DNA from: Microbacterium enclense
GTDB lineage: Bacteria > Actinomycetota > Actinomycetes > Actinomycetales > Microbacteriaceae
NCBI GenBank assembly: GCA_038182865.1
Contig: CP116226.1
Coordinates: 620,001-684,000, forward strand
Direction: 5' to 3'
Length of the DNA stretch: 64,000 nt
The first letter of the stretch is position 1. Each line of letters starts with the position of its first letter. The position numbers were made by a program, and so were the translations under genes. The notes below the pieces were generated by a model. That model was not told the DNA's origin. It ran no database searches and worked only from the letters and a program-made list of their open reading frames with translations. Shown piece after piece: positions 1-8,993 of the stretch.

Positions 1-1
1 C

Positions 2-2857
2 ATCGTCGAGATCACGCATGATCGCGTCAACGTCCTGCCCGCCTTCGGCCAGCCCGGCAAACTGCCGTTCTGGCACGGAGACGGCATCGGCCGTCCCGCC
101 GAACTCGGCGAAGCGCTGGGCAAGTTCTCCCGCGATCTCGCCGGCGCCGATCAGGCCAAGGCCGAGGAGCGACTGCGCGAGTCGGGGCTCGACGACAACG
201 CCATCACCAACCTCCTGTCGTACCTCGCCGAGCAGCGCGAGGCGACCGGGAGCCTCCCCACCGACCGCACGCTGACCGTCGAGCGCAGCCGCGACGAGGT
301 CGGCGACTGGCGGATCATCCTGCACTCCCCCTACGGCATGCAGGTGCACTCCCCCTGGGCCCTCGCGGTCAACGCGCGCATCCGCGAGCGCCTCGGTGTC
401 GAGGGAGCCGCCGTCGCGAGCGATGACGGGATCATCGCGCGGGTTCCGGATGCCGCGGCCGAGCCGCCGGGCGCCGACCTCTTCGTCTTCGAGCCCGACG
501 AGCTCGAGCAGATCGTCACCGACGAGGTGGGGGGCTCCGCCCTGTTCGCCTCGCGCTTCCGCGAGTGCGCCGCGCGGGCGCTCCTGCTGCCGCGCCTCAA
601 TCCGAACCGCCGGTCGCCCCTGTGGCAGCAGCGCCAGCGGTCGGCCCAGCTCCTCGAGGTCGCCAAACGGCACCCGGCGTTCCCGATCATCCTCGAGACG
701 CTGCGCGAGGTCCTGCAAGACGTCTACGACCTGCCCGCTCTCCTCCGCGTGACCCGCCAGATCGGTGAGCGCCGCATCCGGCTCGTCGAGATCACGACGT
801 CGCAACCATCGCCGTACGCGCGCGACCTCCTCTTCGGGTACGTCGGGGCGTTCATGTACGAGGGCGACTCGCCGCTCGCCGAGCGGCGCGCGGCGGCCCT
901 GTCGGTCGATCCGGCTCTGCTGAGCGAGCTGCTCGGCAAGGTCGAGATGCGCGAACTGCTCGACCCGGAGGTCATCGCGCAGTTCGAGCGCGAGGCCCAG
1001 CGCCTCGACCCCGACCGTCGAGCGCGAGGGGTCGAGGGCGTCGCCGACCTCCTGCGGATCCTGGGGCCGCTCGACGCGAGCGAGGTGGCTGCCCGGCTCG
1101 ACGCCGAGGGCGACGCTCTCGTCGAAGCGGAGCAGCACCTGGCGACTCTCGTCGATGACCGCCGTGCCATCCGCGTCACCATCGCCGGCGTCGCGCGCGT
1201 CGCCGGCATCGAGGACGCCGGGCGGCTGCGCGATGCGCTCGGCGCCGCGCTGCCGGTCGGCATCCCGAATGCCTTCCTCGAACCCCTTGCCGATCCGCTC
1301 GGCGACCTCGTCGCGCGCTACGCCCGCACGCACGCGCCCTTCACGACCGACGCGGTCGCCGAGCGTCTCGGGGTGGGCGTCGCCGTCGCACGGTTGACCC
1401 TGCAGCGCCTCGAGTCGCAGGGGCGGCTCGCGAGCGGCTTCTTCCTCCCCGAGGCATCCGGCGGAGCGCGCGGCGACGACACCGAGTGGTGCGACGTCGA
1501 GGTGCTGCGGCGTCTGCGTATGCGGTCCTTGGCCGCCATCCGCGGGAGCGTCGAGCCGGTCCCTCCGTCGGCCTACGCCCGCTTCCTCCCCGTCTGGCAA
1601 CACCTCGGGCGCCCGCTCGAGGGCATCGACGGCGTGCTCGCCGTGATCGAGCAACTCGCCGGAGTCCCGATCCCCGCGAGCGCGTGGGAGTCGCTCGTCC
1701 TGCCCTCGCGCGTCCGCGATTACAGGCCGGCGCTGCTCGACGAGCTGACCGCGACCGGAGAGGTGGTGTGGTCGGGTCACGGCACGCTTCCCGGGCGCGA
1801 CGGGTGGATCGCGTTGCATCCCGCTGAGGCCGCGCCCTTCACGCTGCAAGATCCGGACGACCCCGACGATCCCTCCCCCGACTCCCTGGAGGCACGGATC
1901 CTCGCCGCGCTCGAGGGCGGCGGCGCCTACTTCGCCGGTCAGCTGAAGCAGCTGGCCGGGGCCGAGAACGAGCAGTCGGTCAACGACGCCCTCTGGGCCC
2001 TCACGTGGGCGGGGCGCGTCACGAACGACACCTTCGCTCCGGTGCGCACGCTCCTCAGCGGCGGCGGGCAGTCGCATCGCGTCGCCCGTCGCGCTCCCCG
2101 CGCCCGCATGTACCGCGGCGCGGCGATGCCGCGCGCGACGTCGGCTCCCCGCCCGCCGTCGTTGGGGGGCCGCTGGTCTCTCCTGCCCGAGCGAGAGGCG
2201 GATGCCGCCGCCCGCGCGACCGCGACGGCGAGCCTCCTGCTCGACCGGTACGGCGTCGTCACCCGTGGGGCTGTGCAGTCCGAAGGCGTTCCGGGCGGGT
2301 TCGCGCAGGTCTATCGCATCCTCGCCGGATTCGAGGAAGCGGGGCACTGCCGCCGGGGGTACGTGATCGAGAAGCTCGGTGCCGCGCAGTTCGCGGCGTC
2401 CGCGACCGTCGACCGGCTGCGCGAGTTCGCCGCCGTCCCCGATCCTCCTCCGCTGCGCGCCGTGACCCTCGCCGCGACCGACCCCGCCAATCCCTACGGC
2501 GCGGCGCTGGGGTGGCCCGCGATCGAGGGCGTCACCCACCGCCCCGGCCGCAAGGCCGGCGGTCTGGTGGTGCTCGTCGACGGAGAACTGACGCTGTACC
2601 TCGAACGCGGGGGCCGTACCGCCCTCGCCTTCACCGACGACGACGCGCGACTGGCGGCAGCCGCGACCGACCTCGCCGAGACGTCGAAACGCCGTCGACT
2701 CGAGACGCTGACGATCGAGCAGGTCAACGGCGAGTTCGTCTACGGCACCGCCGTCGGTCGGGCGTTGCGCACCGCGGGGTTCGTCGAGTCGCCGAAGGGT
2801 CTGACCCTGCGCAAACTCACCGCCGGTGACACGCTTCGAGAGGCCGCCCGTGCCTGA
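2..2857 (+). CDS. lhr: ATP-dependent helicase Lhr (3' part; start lies outside the window)
   Basis: The frame is open from base 2 to the TGA at 2855-2857, so about 951 residues of a roughly 1,500-residue protein are visible. The helicase core with Walker A and the DExH box lies upstream of the window. Seen here are the segment FGQPGKLPFWHG near the start and SPYGMQVHSPWALA at about visible residues 109-122, a hallmark of the Lhr bridge after the RecA domains, followed by the long Lhr C-terminal extension. Lhr is a superfamily 2 ATP-driven 3'-5' single-strand DNA translocase involved in DNA repair. The gene ends 107 bp before nei on the same strand; the lhr-nei2 pairing is familiar in actinobacteria, which supports a shared repair role. 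The assignment is secure; only the 5' end is missing. Confidence 0.88.
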   Translation: MVEITHDRVNVLPAFGQPGKLPFWHGDGIGRPAELGEALGKFSRDLAGADQAKAEERLRESGLDDNAITNLLSYLAEQREATGSLPTDRTLTVERSRDEVGDWRIILHSPYGMQVHSPWALAVNARIRERLGVEGAAVASDDGIIARVPDAAAEPPGADLFVFEPDELEQIVTDEVGGSALFASRFRECAARALLLPRLNPNRRSPLWQQRQRSAQLLEVAKRHPAFPIILETLREVLQDVYDLPALLRVTRQIGERRIRLVEITTSQPSPYARDLLFGYVGAFMYEGDSPLAERRAAALSVDPALLSELLGKVEMRELLDPEVIAQFEREAQRLDPDRRARGVEGVADLLRILGPLDASEVAARLDAEGDALVEAEQHLATLVDDRRAIRVTIAGVARVAGIEDAGRLRDALGAALPVGIPNAFLEPLADPLGDLVARYARTHAPFTTDAVAERLGVGVAVARLTLQRLESQGRLASGFFLPEASGGARGDDTEWCDVEVLRRLRMRSLAAIRGSVEPVPPSAYARFLPVWQHLGRPLEGIDGVLAVIEQLAGVPIPASAWESLVLPSRVRDYRPALLDELTATGEVVWSGHGTLPGRDGWIALHPAEAAPFTLQDPDDPDDPSPDSLEARILAALEGGGAYFAGQLKQLAGAENEQSVNDALWALTWAGRVTNDTFAPVRTLLSGGGQSHRVARRAPRARMYRGAAMPRATSAPRPPSLGGRWSLLPEREADAAARATATASLLLDRYGVVTRGAVQSEGVPGGFAQVYRILAGFEEAGHCRRGYVIEKLGAAQFAASATVDRLREFAAVPDPPPLRAVTLAATDPANPYGAALGWPAIEGVTHRPGRKAGGLVVLVDGELTLYLERGGRTALAFTDDDARLAAAATDLAETSKRRRLETLTIEQVNGEFVYGTAVGRALRTAGFVESPKGLTLRKLTAGDTLREAARA

Positions 2858-2964
2858 GCACACTCCCTCGACCCCGCGCCACTCCCCGCTTCCCGCGCGC
2901 CGACCTGCGGCTCAGCAGGTTCGCCTCGCCCCGGCGCCCCCGCACCTCCGCCCGAAGGACGCCC

Positions 2965-3741
2965 GTGCCTGAGGGCGATACCGTCTACCGCGCGGCGGCC
3001 AAGCTCACCGCCGTCCTGACCGGCAAGGTCGTCACGCGTTTCGACATCCGCGTCCCCGGCAGCGCCACCGCAGACCTCCGCGGCGAGACGGTGCACGAGG
3101 TCGCCGCGCGCGGCAAGCACCTGCTCCACCGCATCGGCGGCTACACGCTGCATTCGCATCTGAAGATGGAGGGCCGCTGGGACGTCTATCGACCCGGAGA
3201 GCGCTGGCGCCGCCCCGCCTTCAAGGCGCGCGCGATCGTCGGGGTGGCCGGTGCGGATGCCGTCGGCTTCGACCTCGCGATGGTGGAAGTGCTGCGCACG
3301 GCCGACGAACACACGGTCATCGGCCACCTCGGTCCCGACCTGCTCGCCGACGACTGGGACGAGGCCGAGGCCGTCCGCCGCGTCGCCGCCGACACCCGCG
3401 AGGCCCACGTCGCACTCCTCGACCAGCGCAACGTGGCGGGCTTCGGCAACGTCTACGCGAACGAACTGCTGTTCGTGCGCGGCATCGCCCCCACGACGCC
3501 CGCGAACGAGATCGACGTCGCGGCGACCATCGCCCTGGGCGAACGCATGATCCGGGCGAACCTCCCCCGCCCCGAGCGCACCTTCACCGGCGACACCCGG
3601 CCGGGCCGCCGCTTCTGGGTGTACGGGCGCGAAGGGGCGCCGTGTCGTCGCTGCGGCACGCCCATCCGGGCGACCACCTTGGGCGCGACGGCGACGAGCG
3701 AGCGCAACGTGTACTGGTGTCCCACCTGCCAACCCGGGTGA
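2965..3741 (+). CDS. nei: Fpg/Nei family DNA glycosylase (endonuclease VIII-like, Nei2)
   Basis: The 258-residue protein starts at a GTG preceded by GAAGGA and begins (M)PEGDTVYRAA, giving the catalytic N-terminal proline and Glu3 of the Fpg/Nei family. The family removes oxidised bases by beta/delta elimination through a Schiff base on Pro2. A C-terminal zinc finger is present: CRRCG at about 226-230 and CPTC at about 253-256. Length is normal. MPEGDT rather than MPELPE at the N-terminus points to Nei (pyrimidine lesions) rather than Fpg/MutM. It follows lhr on the same strand and is probably co-expressed with it. Exact lesion specificity cannot be told from sequence. Confidence 0.87.
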   Translation: MPEGDTVYRAAAKLTAVLTGKVVTRFDIRVPGSATADLRGETVHEVAARGKHLLHRIGGYTLHSHLKMEGRWDVYRPGERWRRPAFKARAIVGVAGADAVGFDLAMVEVLRTADEHTVIGHLGPDLLADDWDEAEAVRRVAADTREAHVALLDQRNVAGFGNVYANELLFVRGIAPTTPANEIDVAATIALGERMIRANLPRPERTFTGDTRPGRRFWVYGREGAPCRRCGTPIRATTLGATATSERNVYWCPTCQPG

Positions 3742-3997
3742 GCCGTCCGGGGAGCATCGGGCTGTCCCACGGAACAGCGTCTCTTCCCTGCCGTCCTGTC
3801 AACCCGGCATCCGCTTCGAGGAGGACGTGCGAGAACAGGAGGACGCAACACCGTCGGGAGTTCTCGCCGCTCATTCTCTCGACGTCGAGCAAACCGATGG
3901 CGGCACGGGCGACGAAGAACCATGCGAGGGAATGAAGGTCATTCCTCACCCGTTGTCATACATGTCGGCTGAATCCGAGAGTCGACCGGAGGGGATC

Positions 3998-4405
3998 GTG
4001 GGTAAGAACTACATCGACATCGAGAACGACCACGGCGAGACGCTGCGTTATCGCAAGCACGTCAATGGTCGAGGACTCGTCGCGCACGGCGCGAAGGTCC
4101 ACCCGTCGGCGCTGGTCGAGAACGGCGCCTACGTCGAACCCGGCGTCCAGATCGCCGCGGGTGTTCGTGTCGGACGCGGGGCGTGGATCGAGTCCGACGC
4201 CGTCATCGGCCCCGAGGCGCGCATCGAACCGCACGCGCACATCTGCGCCGGCGCCGTCATCGGCGCGGGAGCGCACATCGGCGTTCGCACGCAAGTGGGC
4301 CACAACGCCCGCGTCGCGGTGGGCTCGCTCATCGGCGACGACGAGATCATCAACGACGGTGAAGCCGTCGCGACCGATCAGCGGGGGCTGCGACTGGCCG
4401 CCTGA
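3998..4405 (+). CDS. Bacterial transferase hexapeptide (left-handed beta-helix) protein
   Basis: I start this 135-residue protein at GTG 3998 because GGAGGGG lies 4-10 nt upstream; an ATG at 3962 is possible but lacks such a site. After a short N-terminal strand (YIDIENDHG) come about ten imperfect hexapeptide repeats of the [LIV]-G-x4 type between about residues 35 and 115 (for example VHPSALVENGAYVEPG, VIGPEARIEPHAHI, VIGAGAHIG). This is the left-handed parallel beta-helix of acyl- and nucleotidyl-transferases and gamma-class carbonic anhydrases. There is no separate acyltransferase domain and no clear set of zinc-binding histidines, so substrate is unknown. It stands alone, with a 256-bp gap before it in which I see no gene, and is followed by a strong terminator. 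Confidence 0.75.
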   Translation: MGKNYIDIENDHGETLRYRKHVNGRGLVAHGAKVHPSALVENGAYVEPGVQIAAGVRVGRGAWIESDAVIGPEARIEPHAHICAGAVIGAGAHIGVRTQVGHNARVAVGSLIGDDEIINDGEAVATDQRGLRLAA

Positions 4406-4430
4406 TCCGGCCGTTCCGCTGGCTCCAATG

Positions 4431-4466
4431 ACCCGCACGACTCCCCGGAGCGTGCGGGTTTTCGTT
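4431..4466 (+). terminator. Rho-independent terminator after the hexapeptide gene
   Basis: Perfect 9-bp stem ACCCGCACG / CGTGCGGGT at 4431-4439 and 4451-4459 with an 11-nt loop, followed by the T-rich stretch TTTTCGTTCG. It lies 25 bp after the stop codon of the hexapeptide gene and before the convergent DUF1304 gene. Confidence 0.8.
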
Positions 4467-4522
4467 CGTCCCGGTGCGCGCACAGGCCGCGAGCCGTGCA
4501 CGCGATCCGGCGCAGGGGCGGG

Positions 4523-4912
4523 TCAGGCCACGAGCGCCAGGATCAGTCCGATGAGGGGCAGTGTCCCCTGGATGCTCGCGGGCCGGAGGTACTTGCGACC
4601 CGACGTGACGAGCACGAGGGCGGCGGCGAGCATCGAGCCCAACGAGAACACCAGCAGCGTCCGGCCGGCGACGTCGCCCACGCCGTTCACGATCCAGAAG
4701 ACGATGCCGGCGGTCGCACCGATCGCGAGGAACAGGTTGTAGAAGCCCTGGTTGTAGGCCATCGGCTTCGTCGCGTCGGCGGTCTGCTGGTCGGCGATCC
4801 CGAAGGTCTTCCACGTCTTCGGCTGGGTCCACCGCACGCTTTCGAGCACGAAGATGTAGACGTGCAGCAGCGCCGCGAGGCCCGCGAACACCAGCGCCAG
4901 GATGCCGATCAT
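4523..4912 (-). CDS. DUF1304 family small membrane protein
   Basis: 129 residues, starting at ATG 4912 (MIGILALVFAGLAALLHVYI). Four hydrophobic segments are visible at about residues 2-20, 50-68, 76-95 and 108-127, with the conserved loop WTQPKTWKTFG and the motif NQGFYNLFLA that mark DUF1304. Function of the family is unknown; it is an inner-membrane protein. A TAACGT box lies 7 nt upstream of the ATG, compatible with a leaderless transcript and supporting this start. It is divergent from the LysR-like gene, with only 34 bp between the two start codons, so their promoters must overlap. Confidence 0.8.
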   Translation of the reverse strand: MIGILALVFAGLAALLHVYIFVLESVRWTQPKTWKTFGIADQQTADATKPMAYNQGFYNLFLAIGATAGIVFWIVNGVGDVAGRTLLVFSLGSMLAAALVLVTSGRKYLRPASIQGTLPLIGLILALVA

Positions 4913-4946
4913 GCGCACAACGTTACTCCGCGGATAGCCTGGAACC

Positions 4947-5669
4947 ATGGCCAACGGCAGCGGTTCCCGCGGACGCGGCTCCGGGGGCGGAGCGCGACGC
5001 CGCGGCGGCGCGCGCCCCGCCGCGGCGAAGCGTCCCGCGAAGCCGAAAGCCCCGGCTCCTCGTCCCGAGCCGCCGGAATCCCCGCGCCGTTTCGTGCTCG
5101 GCGCGGTGCCGGGTGCGACCCCGGGCAAGTGGATCGGTCTCTGGCGCGAGCGTATGCCGCACGTGACGCTCGAGCTTCGCGAGATCGACGTCGCCGGCCA
5201 ACGGGCACACCTCGACGAGGTCGACGCCGCCCTCGTGCGGCTTCCCGTCGCGGCATCCGATGATCTTCACGTCATCCCCCTCTACGAAGAGCAGCCCGTC
5301 GTGGTGATGTCGGTGGACTCCCATCTGACGGCGGCCGACGAGCTGGATGCCGCCGATCTGGCGGGCGAGGTCGTGCTCGTCCCCGCCGACGACGTGCTCG
5401 CGACCCGGATCCCGGATACCGTCGCCCCGGCGTTCGCACCGCCCGCCGACACGGGCGAAGCCATCGCGACGGTCGCCGCAGGGGTCGGGGTGGTGATCGT
5501 CCCGATGTCGCTGGCGCGCGCTCACCAGCGACGCGACGTCGAGTACCGGGTCTTGCGTGATGGTCCGGTGTCGACGGTGGCGCTCGCGTGGCCTCGGGAG
5601 CGCACGACCCCCGACGTCGACACATTCGTGGGCATCGTGCGCGGACGCACGTCCCGCTCCTCCCGCTGA
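4947..5669 (+). CDS. LysR substrate-binding-domain protein without an HTH domain
   Basis: 240 residues. Residues 1-45 are a low-complexity basic tail rich in Arg, Gly, Ala and Pro (for example RGRGSGGGARRRGG). From about residue 48 to 230 the sequence reads as a LysR-type effector-binding domain: FVLGAVPGATPGKWIGLW at its start, then EVDAALVRLP, IPLYEEQPVVVMS and VAAGVGVVIVPMS at the usual positions. The DNA-binding winged helix that normally precedes this domain is absent, and no in-frame HTH exists upstream. A TAGCCT box ends 6 nt before the ATG, suggesting a leaderless mRNA that begins at this start, so the short form looks genuine. It may be a ligand-binding modulator or a nucleic-acid binder through the basic tail; both are inference. 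Confidence 0.75.
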   Translation: MANGSGSRGRGSGGGARRRGGARPAAAKRPAKPKAPAPRPEPPESPRRFVLGAVPGATPGKWIGLWRERMPHVTLELREIDVAGQRAHLDEVDAALVRLPVAASDDLHVIPLYEEQPVVVMSVDSHLTAADELDAADLAGEVVLVPADDVLATRIPDTVAPAFAPPADTGEAIATVAAGVGVVIVPMSLARAHQRRDVEYRVLRDGPVSTVALAWPRERTTPDVDTFVGIVRGRTSRSSR

Positions 5670-5765
5670 GGCGGCGCGTTCTGCGCCGTCTCCGTCCCTC
5701 GCAGGATCGTGCGCGCGATAGTGTGCGGACCACGCGCGCCGCACGAGCACGAAGGGAGAGACGGG

Positions 5766-7718
5766 ATGCCACGACCCCTCGCGACCGCCCTGGCCACTGC
5801 CGCCGTAGCGCTCGCCTTTCTGGCAACGGGAGGCGCCGCCGTGGCCGATCCGACGACCCCACCCGCGACCGCGACGGACGTCTCGGCGGGGGTGACGCAC
5901 GCGCAGAACCCGTCCGTGCCCGAGGGTGCGGTCTGGACCGAGCACTACGTCCCCACCAGCGTTCCCTCCCCCGACGGCGACCCGGTCGAGCTCCACGCCG
6001 ACGTTCTGCGCCCCGCCGGCCTTCCGTCCGATGCGCGGACGCCCGTGATCCTGTCGGTCGGCCCCTACTTCTCGCACGCGGGAGCGGCATCGGATGAGAA
6101 CCGTGCCGCCACCGGCCCGACCCTGCGCCACCGCGCTCTCCTCGACGAGGGCGGCGTCCTCGCCGCCGGCTACACGGTCGTGTTCGCCGACCTCCGCGGC
6201 TTCGGAGGCAGCTCCGGCTGCTTCGACTTCGGCGGTGCGGGCGACCAGGCCGACATCGGCGCCCTCGTCGAGTGGGCGGCATCCGCGGGGTGGTCCACGG
6301 GCCGAGTGGGCATGTACGGCAAATCGATGGATGCCACGACCGGCCTGATCGCCCTCGGTGAGCGCCCCGCGGGACTCTCGGCCGTCGTCGCCCAAGAGCC
6401 CGTCTGGGATCTCTACAGCTACCTGTACGAGAACGGCATCCCGGCGGAGAACAACCGCGCGACCGTCGAGGGGTACAACGCGATCGCCGCACTGCACGGT
6501 ATCGACCACGAGGGAGTGGTCGACGGAGTCGTCATCGCCCCCGACACTCCGCGCTATCGCGAGAACGCGACGTACGACCAACGCCACCCCGCCTGCGCGA
6601 GCGGCATCCTGTCCGACACCCTCGCCGCGCAACGCTCGGCACCGTTCTGGAGCGCGCGTTCTCTCACGGCGCTCGCCCAGGACTCGACCGTGCCGCTGTT
6701 CCTCACTCAGGGATGGCTCGAGACCAACACCCGCCCCGACGGTATGGCGGACTTCCTGGGTGCCGTCGACGGTCCCGTCCGCGCGTGGGCGGGACCGTGG
6801 GATCACGTCGCCGGCAACGACGTCGACGCGTCCGGACGACGGCAGATGGGTCGGGCGGACTGGTTCGGCGAGGTCCGGGCATTCTTCGACGCCCACCTCC
6901 GGGATGGCCCGGTCTCGGAGCCGTCGTGGGCCGTTCAGGACAACACGGGTCGCTGGCGGGTCCAGCCGACCTGGCCGGGCGGCACGCGCGACGTCACGGC
7001 ATCCCTCAATCCCGGACAGTACGTCGACGACGGTCGCGGCGCCGCGGGGCGGGACCCGGGCGACGACGGCGACGGGTCCCTCTTCGGCACCGCTCCGCGC
7101 GACGCGCAGAGCCTCGGCGGATCGCAGACCCTGTCCGCACCGGTGACGACGGCGACCCGCGTGAGCGGGGAGTCCCGGATCACCCTGCGGACGAGAGGGG
7201 CCGGTGTCGCGCACGCGAGACTGTGGGATGTGGGCACGGACGGCGTGCCCACCCTGATCGACGAAGAAGCCACCGTCGTGGACGCCTCGGGCTCGACGGA
7301 CATGCGCGTGCGCGACGTGGACTGGACCCTCGAGCCCGGGCACGCGCTTCTCGTCTCGGTGGGGACGACCGACTCGCCCGCGTGGCTCCCGAAACCGAGC
7401 GGCGAGACGGTGACGGTCGAGGGCGGGACGATCACGGTCCCCCTCGGCTCCCCGGCCGACGACGTCGCGACGGAGGGCGACCCCGCGCCGTTCCTCACCG
7501 CGTATCTCGGGAACGCGCGGTGGCCGGTGCCCGTCGGCCCGCTCGCGGCGAGCTTCACCCTGGACCCTCCGAGCGCGACGACGACGCCGCCCCGCTTGGC
7601 CGAGTCGGGAAGCGTCTGGACTCCGGCCCTGGCACTCTGGGGCGCCGGAGCCCTCGCGGCGGGTGGGATTCTCGCCGCGACGCGGGCAGCCGTTCACCGA
7701 CGACGCTCTCCGCGCTGA
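5766..7718 (+). CDS. Secreted CocE/NonD family (S15) hydrolase with C-terminal membrane anchor
   Basis: 650 residues from ATG 5766, which follows GAAGGGAGAG. A signal peptide is clear (MPRPLATALATAAVALAFLA then GGAAVADP). The alpha/beta-hydrolase core of the X-Pro dipeptidyl-peptidase S15/CocE type covers about 55-400: DLRGFGGSSG, nucleophile Ser187 in MYGKSMDATTG, a likely acid in the TQGWLETNTRPDGM region, and the histidine in GPWDHV. The C-terminal jelly-roll (X-Pro C-terminal domain) follows. The last 35 residues form a hydrophobic segment with an RRRSPR tail, so the enzyme is probably tethered to the outer face of the membrane. Substrate (ester or peptide) is unknown. A modest hairpin (5672-5688) separates it from the preceding gene. 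Confidence 0.8.
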   Translation: MPRPLATALATAAVALAFLATGGAAVADPTTPPATATDVSAGVTHAQNPSVPEGAVWTEHYVPTSVPSPDGDPVELHADVLRPAGLPSDARTPVILSVGPYFSHAGAASDENRAATGPTLRHRALLDEGGVLAAGYTVVFADLRGFGGSSGCFDFGGAGDQADIGALVEWAASAGWSTGRVGMYGKSMDATTGLIALGERPAGLSAVVAQEPVWDLYSYLYENGIPAENNRATVEGYNAIAALHGIDHEGVVDGVVIAPDTPRYRENATYDQRHPACASGILSDTLAAQRSAPFWSARSLTALAQDSTVPLFLTQGWLETNTRPDGMADFLGAVDGPVRAWAGPWDHVAGNDVDASGRRQMGRADWFGEVRAFFDAHLRDGPVSEPSWAVQDNTGRWRVQPTWPGGTRDVTASLNPGQYVDDGRGAAGRDPGDDGDGSLFGTAPRDAQSLGGSQTLSAPVTTATRVSGESRITLRTRGAGVAHARLWDVGTDGVPTLIDEEATVVDASGSTDMRVRDVDWTLEPGHALLVSVGTTDSPAWLPKPSGETVTVEGGTITVPLGSPADDVATEGDPAPFLTAYLGNARWPVPVGPLAASFTLDPPSATTTPPRLAESGSVWTPALALWGAGALAAGGILAATRAAVHRRRSPR

Positions 7719-7853
7719 GCCGGTTCTCCGGGCGCCCCGACGCGTTCGTACTCCCGCTGGTCGACATCGGTTCACCCCTCGCGCGCCGAACAGTCACGGC
7801 CGGTCCGTAGGTTTCCTCCGTCTCACCTCGAGAGGCACGAGAGGAAAACCCCC

Positions 7854-8993
7854 ATGCCATCCCCCACGATCTTCCGCGGTCGGCCCCTCGCCGGCCTCGC
7901 CCTCGCCGTCGTCAGCGCCCTCGCTCTCGCGGGCTGCGCGGGCGCGACCGCCGACGCCGACGCCGGCTCCTCCGCCGATGCCCAGACCGCCACGAGTCTC
8001 GCCGACATCGGAACGTTCGGCGACCTCGAGACCGCCGCGAAAGCCGAGGGACAGCTGAACGTCATCGCGCTCCCGCGCACCTGGGCCAACTACGGCGAGA
8101 TCCTCGACCTGTTCGCCCAGCGCTACCCCGAGATCACGATCAACGAGCAGTCGCCCGACGTCTCCAGCGCCGAGGAGATCCAAGCCGCCAAGGCCAACGA
8201 AGGCCTCGACACCGCACCCGACGTCTTCGACCTGGGCCTGGCCGTCGCCCTGCAGAGCACCGATCACTTCGCCGCCTACAAGGTGCAGACCTTCGACAAG
8301 ATCCCCGACGCGCTCAAGGAGCCCTCGGGCCTGTTCGTCGGTGACTACGGCGGATACATGTCGATCGGGTACGACTCCGCGCGCTTCCCCGAGCCCACCT
8401 CGCTCGACGACCTGCTGAAGCCGGCGTACAAGGGCGCGGTCGCCATCAACGGCGACCCCACCCAGGCGGGCTCCGCCTTCGCTGCCGTGGGCCTGGCCAC
8501 CGTGCAGAGCAACGGCACCCTCGACGACTTCACGCCGGGCATCGACTTCTTCGGATCGCTGAATGCCGCGGGCAACTTCCTCAAGGTCGACCCCACGGAT
8601 GCCACGATCGCCAGCGGCGAGACCCCGGTGGTGTTCGACTGGGACTACCTCAACGCCGTCCAGGCCTCGGCCGTGCCGACGTGGAAGACCGTCGTGCTCC
8701 CGGGCGTCGGCTACGCCGGGTACTACAACCAGGCGATCAACAAGGACGCTCCGCACCCCGCGGCCGCGCGACTGTGGCAGGAGTTCCTCTACAGCGACGA
8801 GGTGCAGAACCTGTGGCTGAAGGGCGGCGCGCGTCCGGCCCGGATGGAGGCCATGACCGCCGCGGGCACCATCGACACCGCTCTCGCCGCCGCTCTGCCG
8901 ACGGCGCCGAGCGACACCGTCGTGCCGACCGAGACGCAGTCGACCGAGGCCGGCACCCTGCTCGGGCAGAAGTGGGCCACGGCGGTCCAGTGA
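7854..8993 (+). CDS. ABC transporter substrate-binding lipoprotein (iron/spermidine-putrescine type)
   Basis: 379 residues with a lipoprotein signal peptide ending in the lipobox ALAGC (Cys28). The mature protein is a family 1 extracellular binding protein of the PotD/FbpA group: a 'learn the role of a small cation' type fold with segments such as INEQSPDVSSAEEIQAAK and VVFDWDYLNAVQA. It heads a four-gene operon: the stop codon overlaps the GTG of the first permease. RBS GAGAGGAAAA precedes the ATG. Polyamine, Fe3+ and other small substrates are all possible for this family and sequence alone does not decide. Confidence 0.82.
   Translation: MPSPTIFRGRPLAGLALAVVSALALAGCAGATADADAGSSADAQTATSLADIGTFGDLETAAKAEGQLNVIALPRTWANYGEILDLFAQRYPEITINEQSPDVSSAEEIQAAKANEGLDTAPDVFDLGLAVALQSTDHFAAYKVQTFDKIPDALKEPSGLFVGDYGGYMSIGYDSARFPEPTSLDDLLKPAYKGAVAINGDPTQAGSAFAAVGLATVQSNGTLDDFTPGIDFFGSLNAAGNFLKVDPTDATIASGETPVVFDWDYLNAVQASAVPTWKTVVLPGVGYAGYYNQAINKDAPHPAAARLWQEFLYSDEVQNLWLKGGARPARMEAMTAAGTIDTALAAALPTAPSDTVVPTETQSTEAGTLLGQKWATAVQ

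Noticed and set aside
4923..7775. Very long minus-strand open frame opposite the LysR-like and CocE-like genes
   Set aside because: High GC leaves antisense frames open. The product is Arg/Gly-rich low complexity with no family match, while the plus-strand genes have signal peptides, motifs and ribosome sites.
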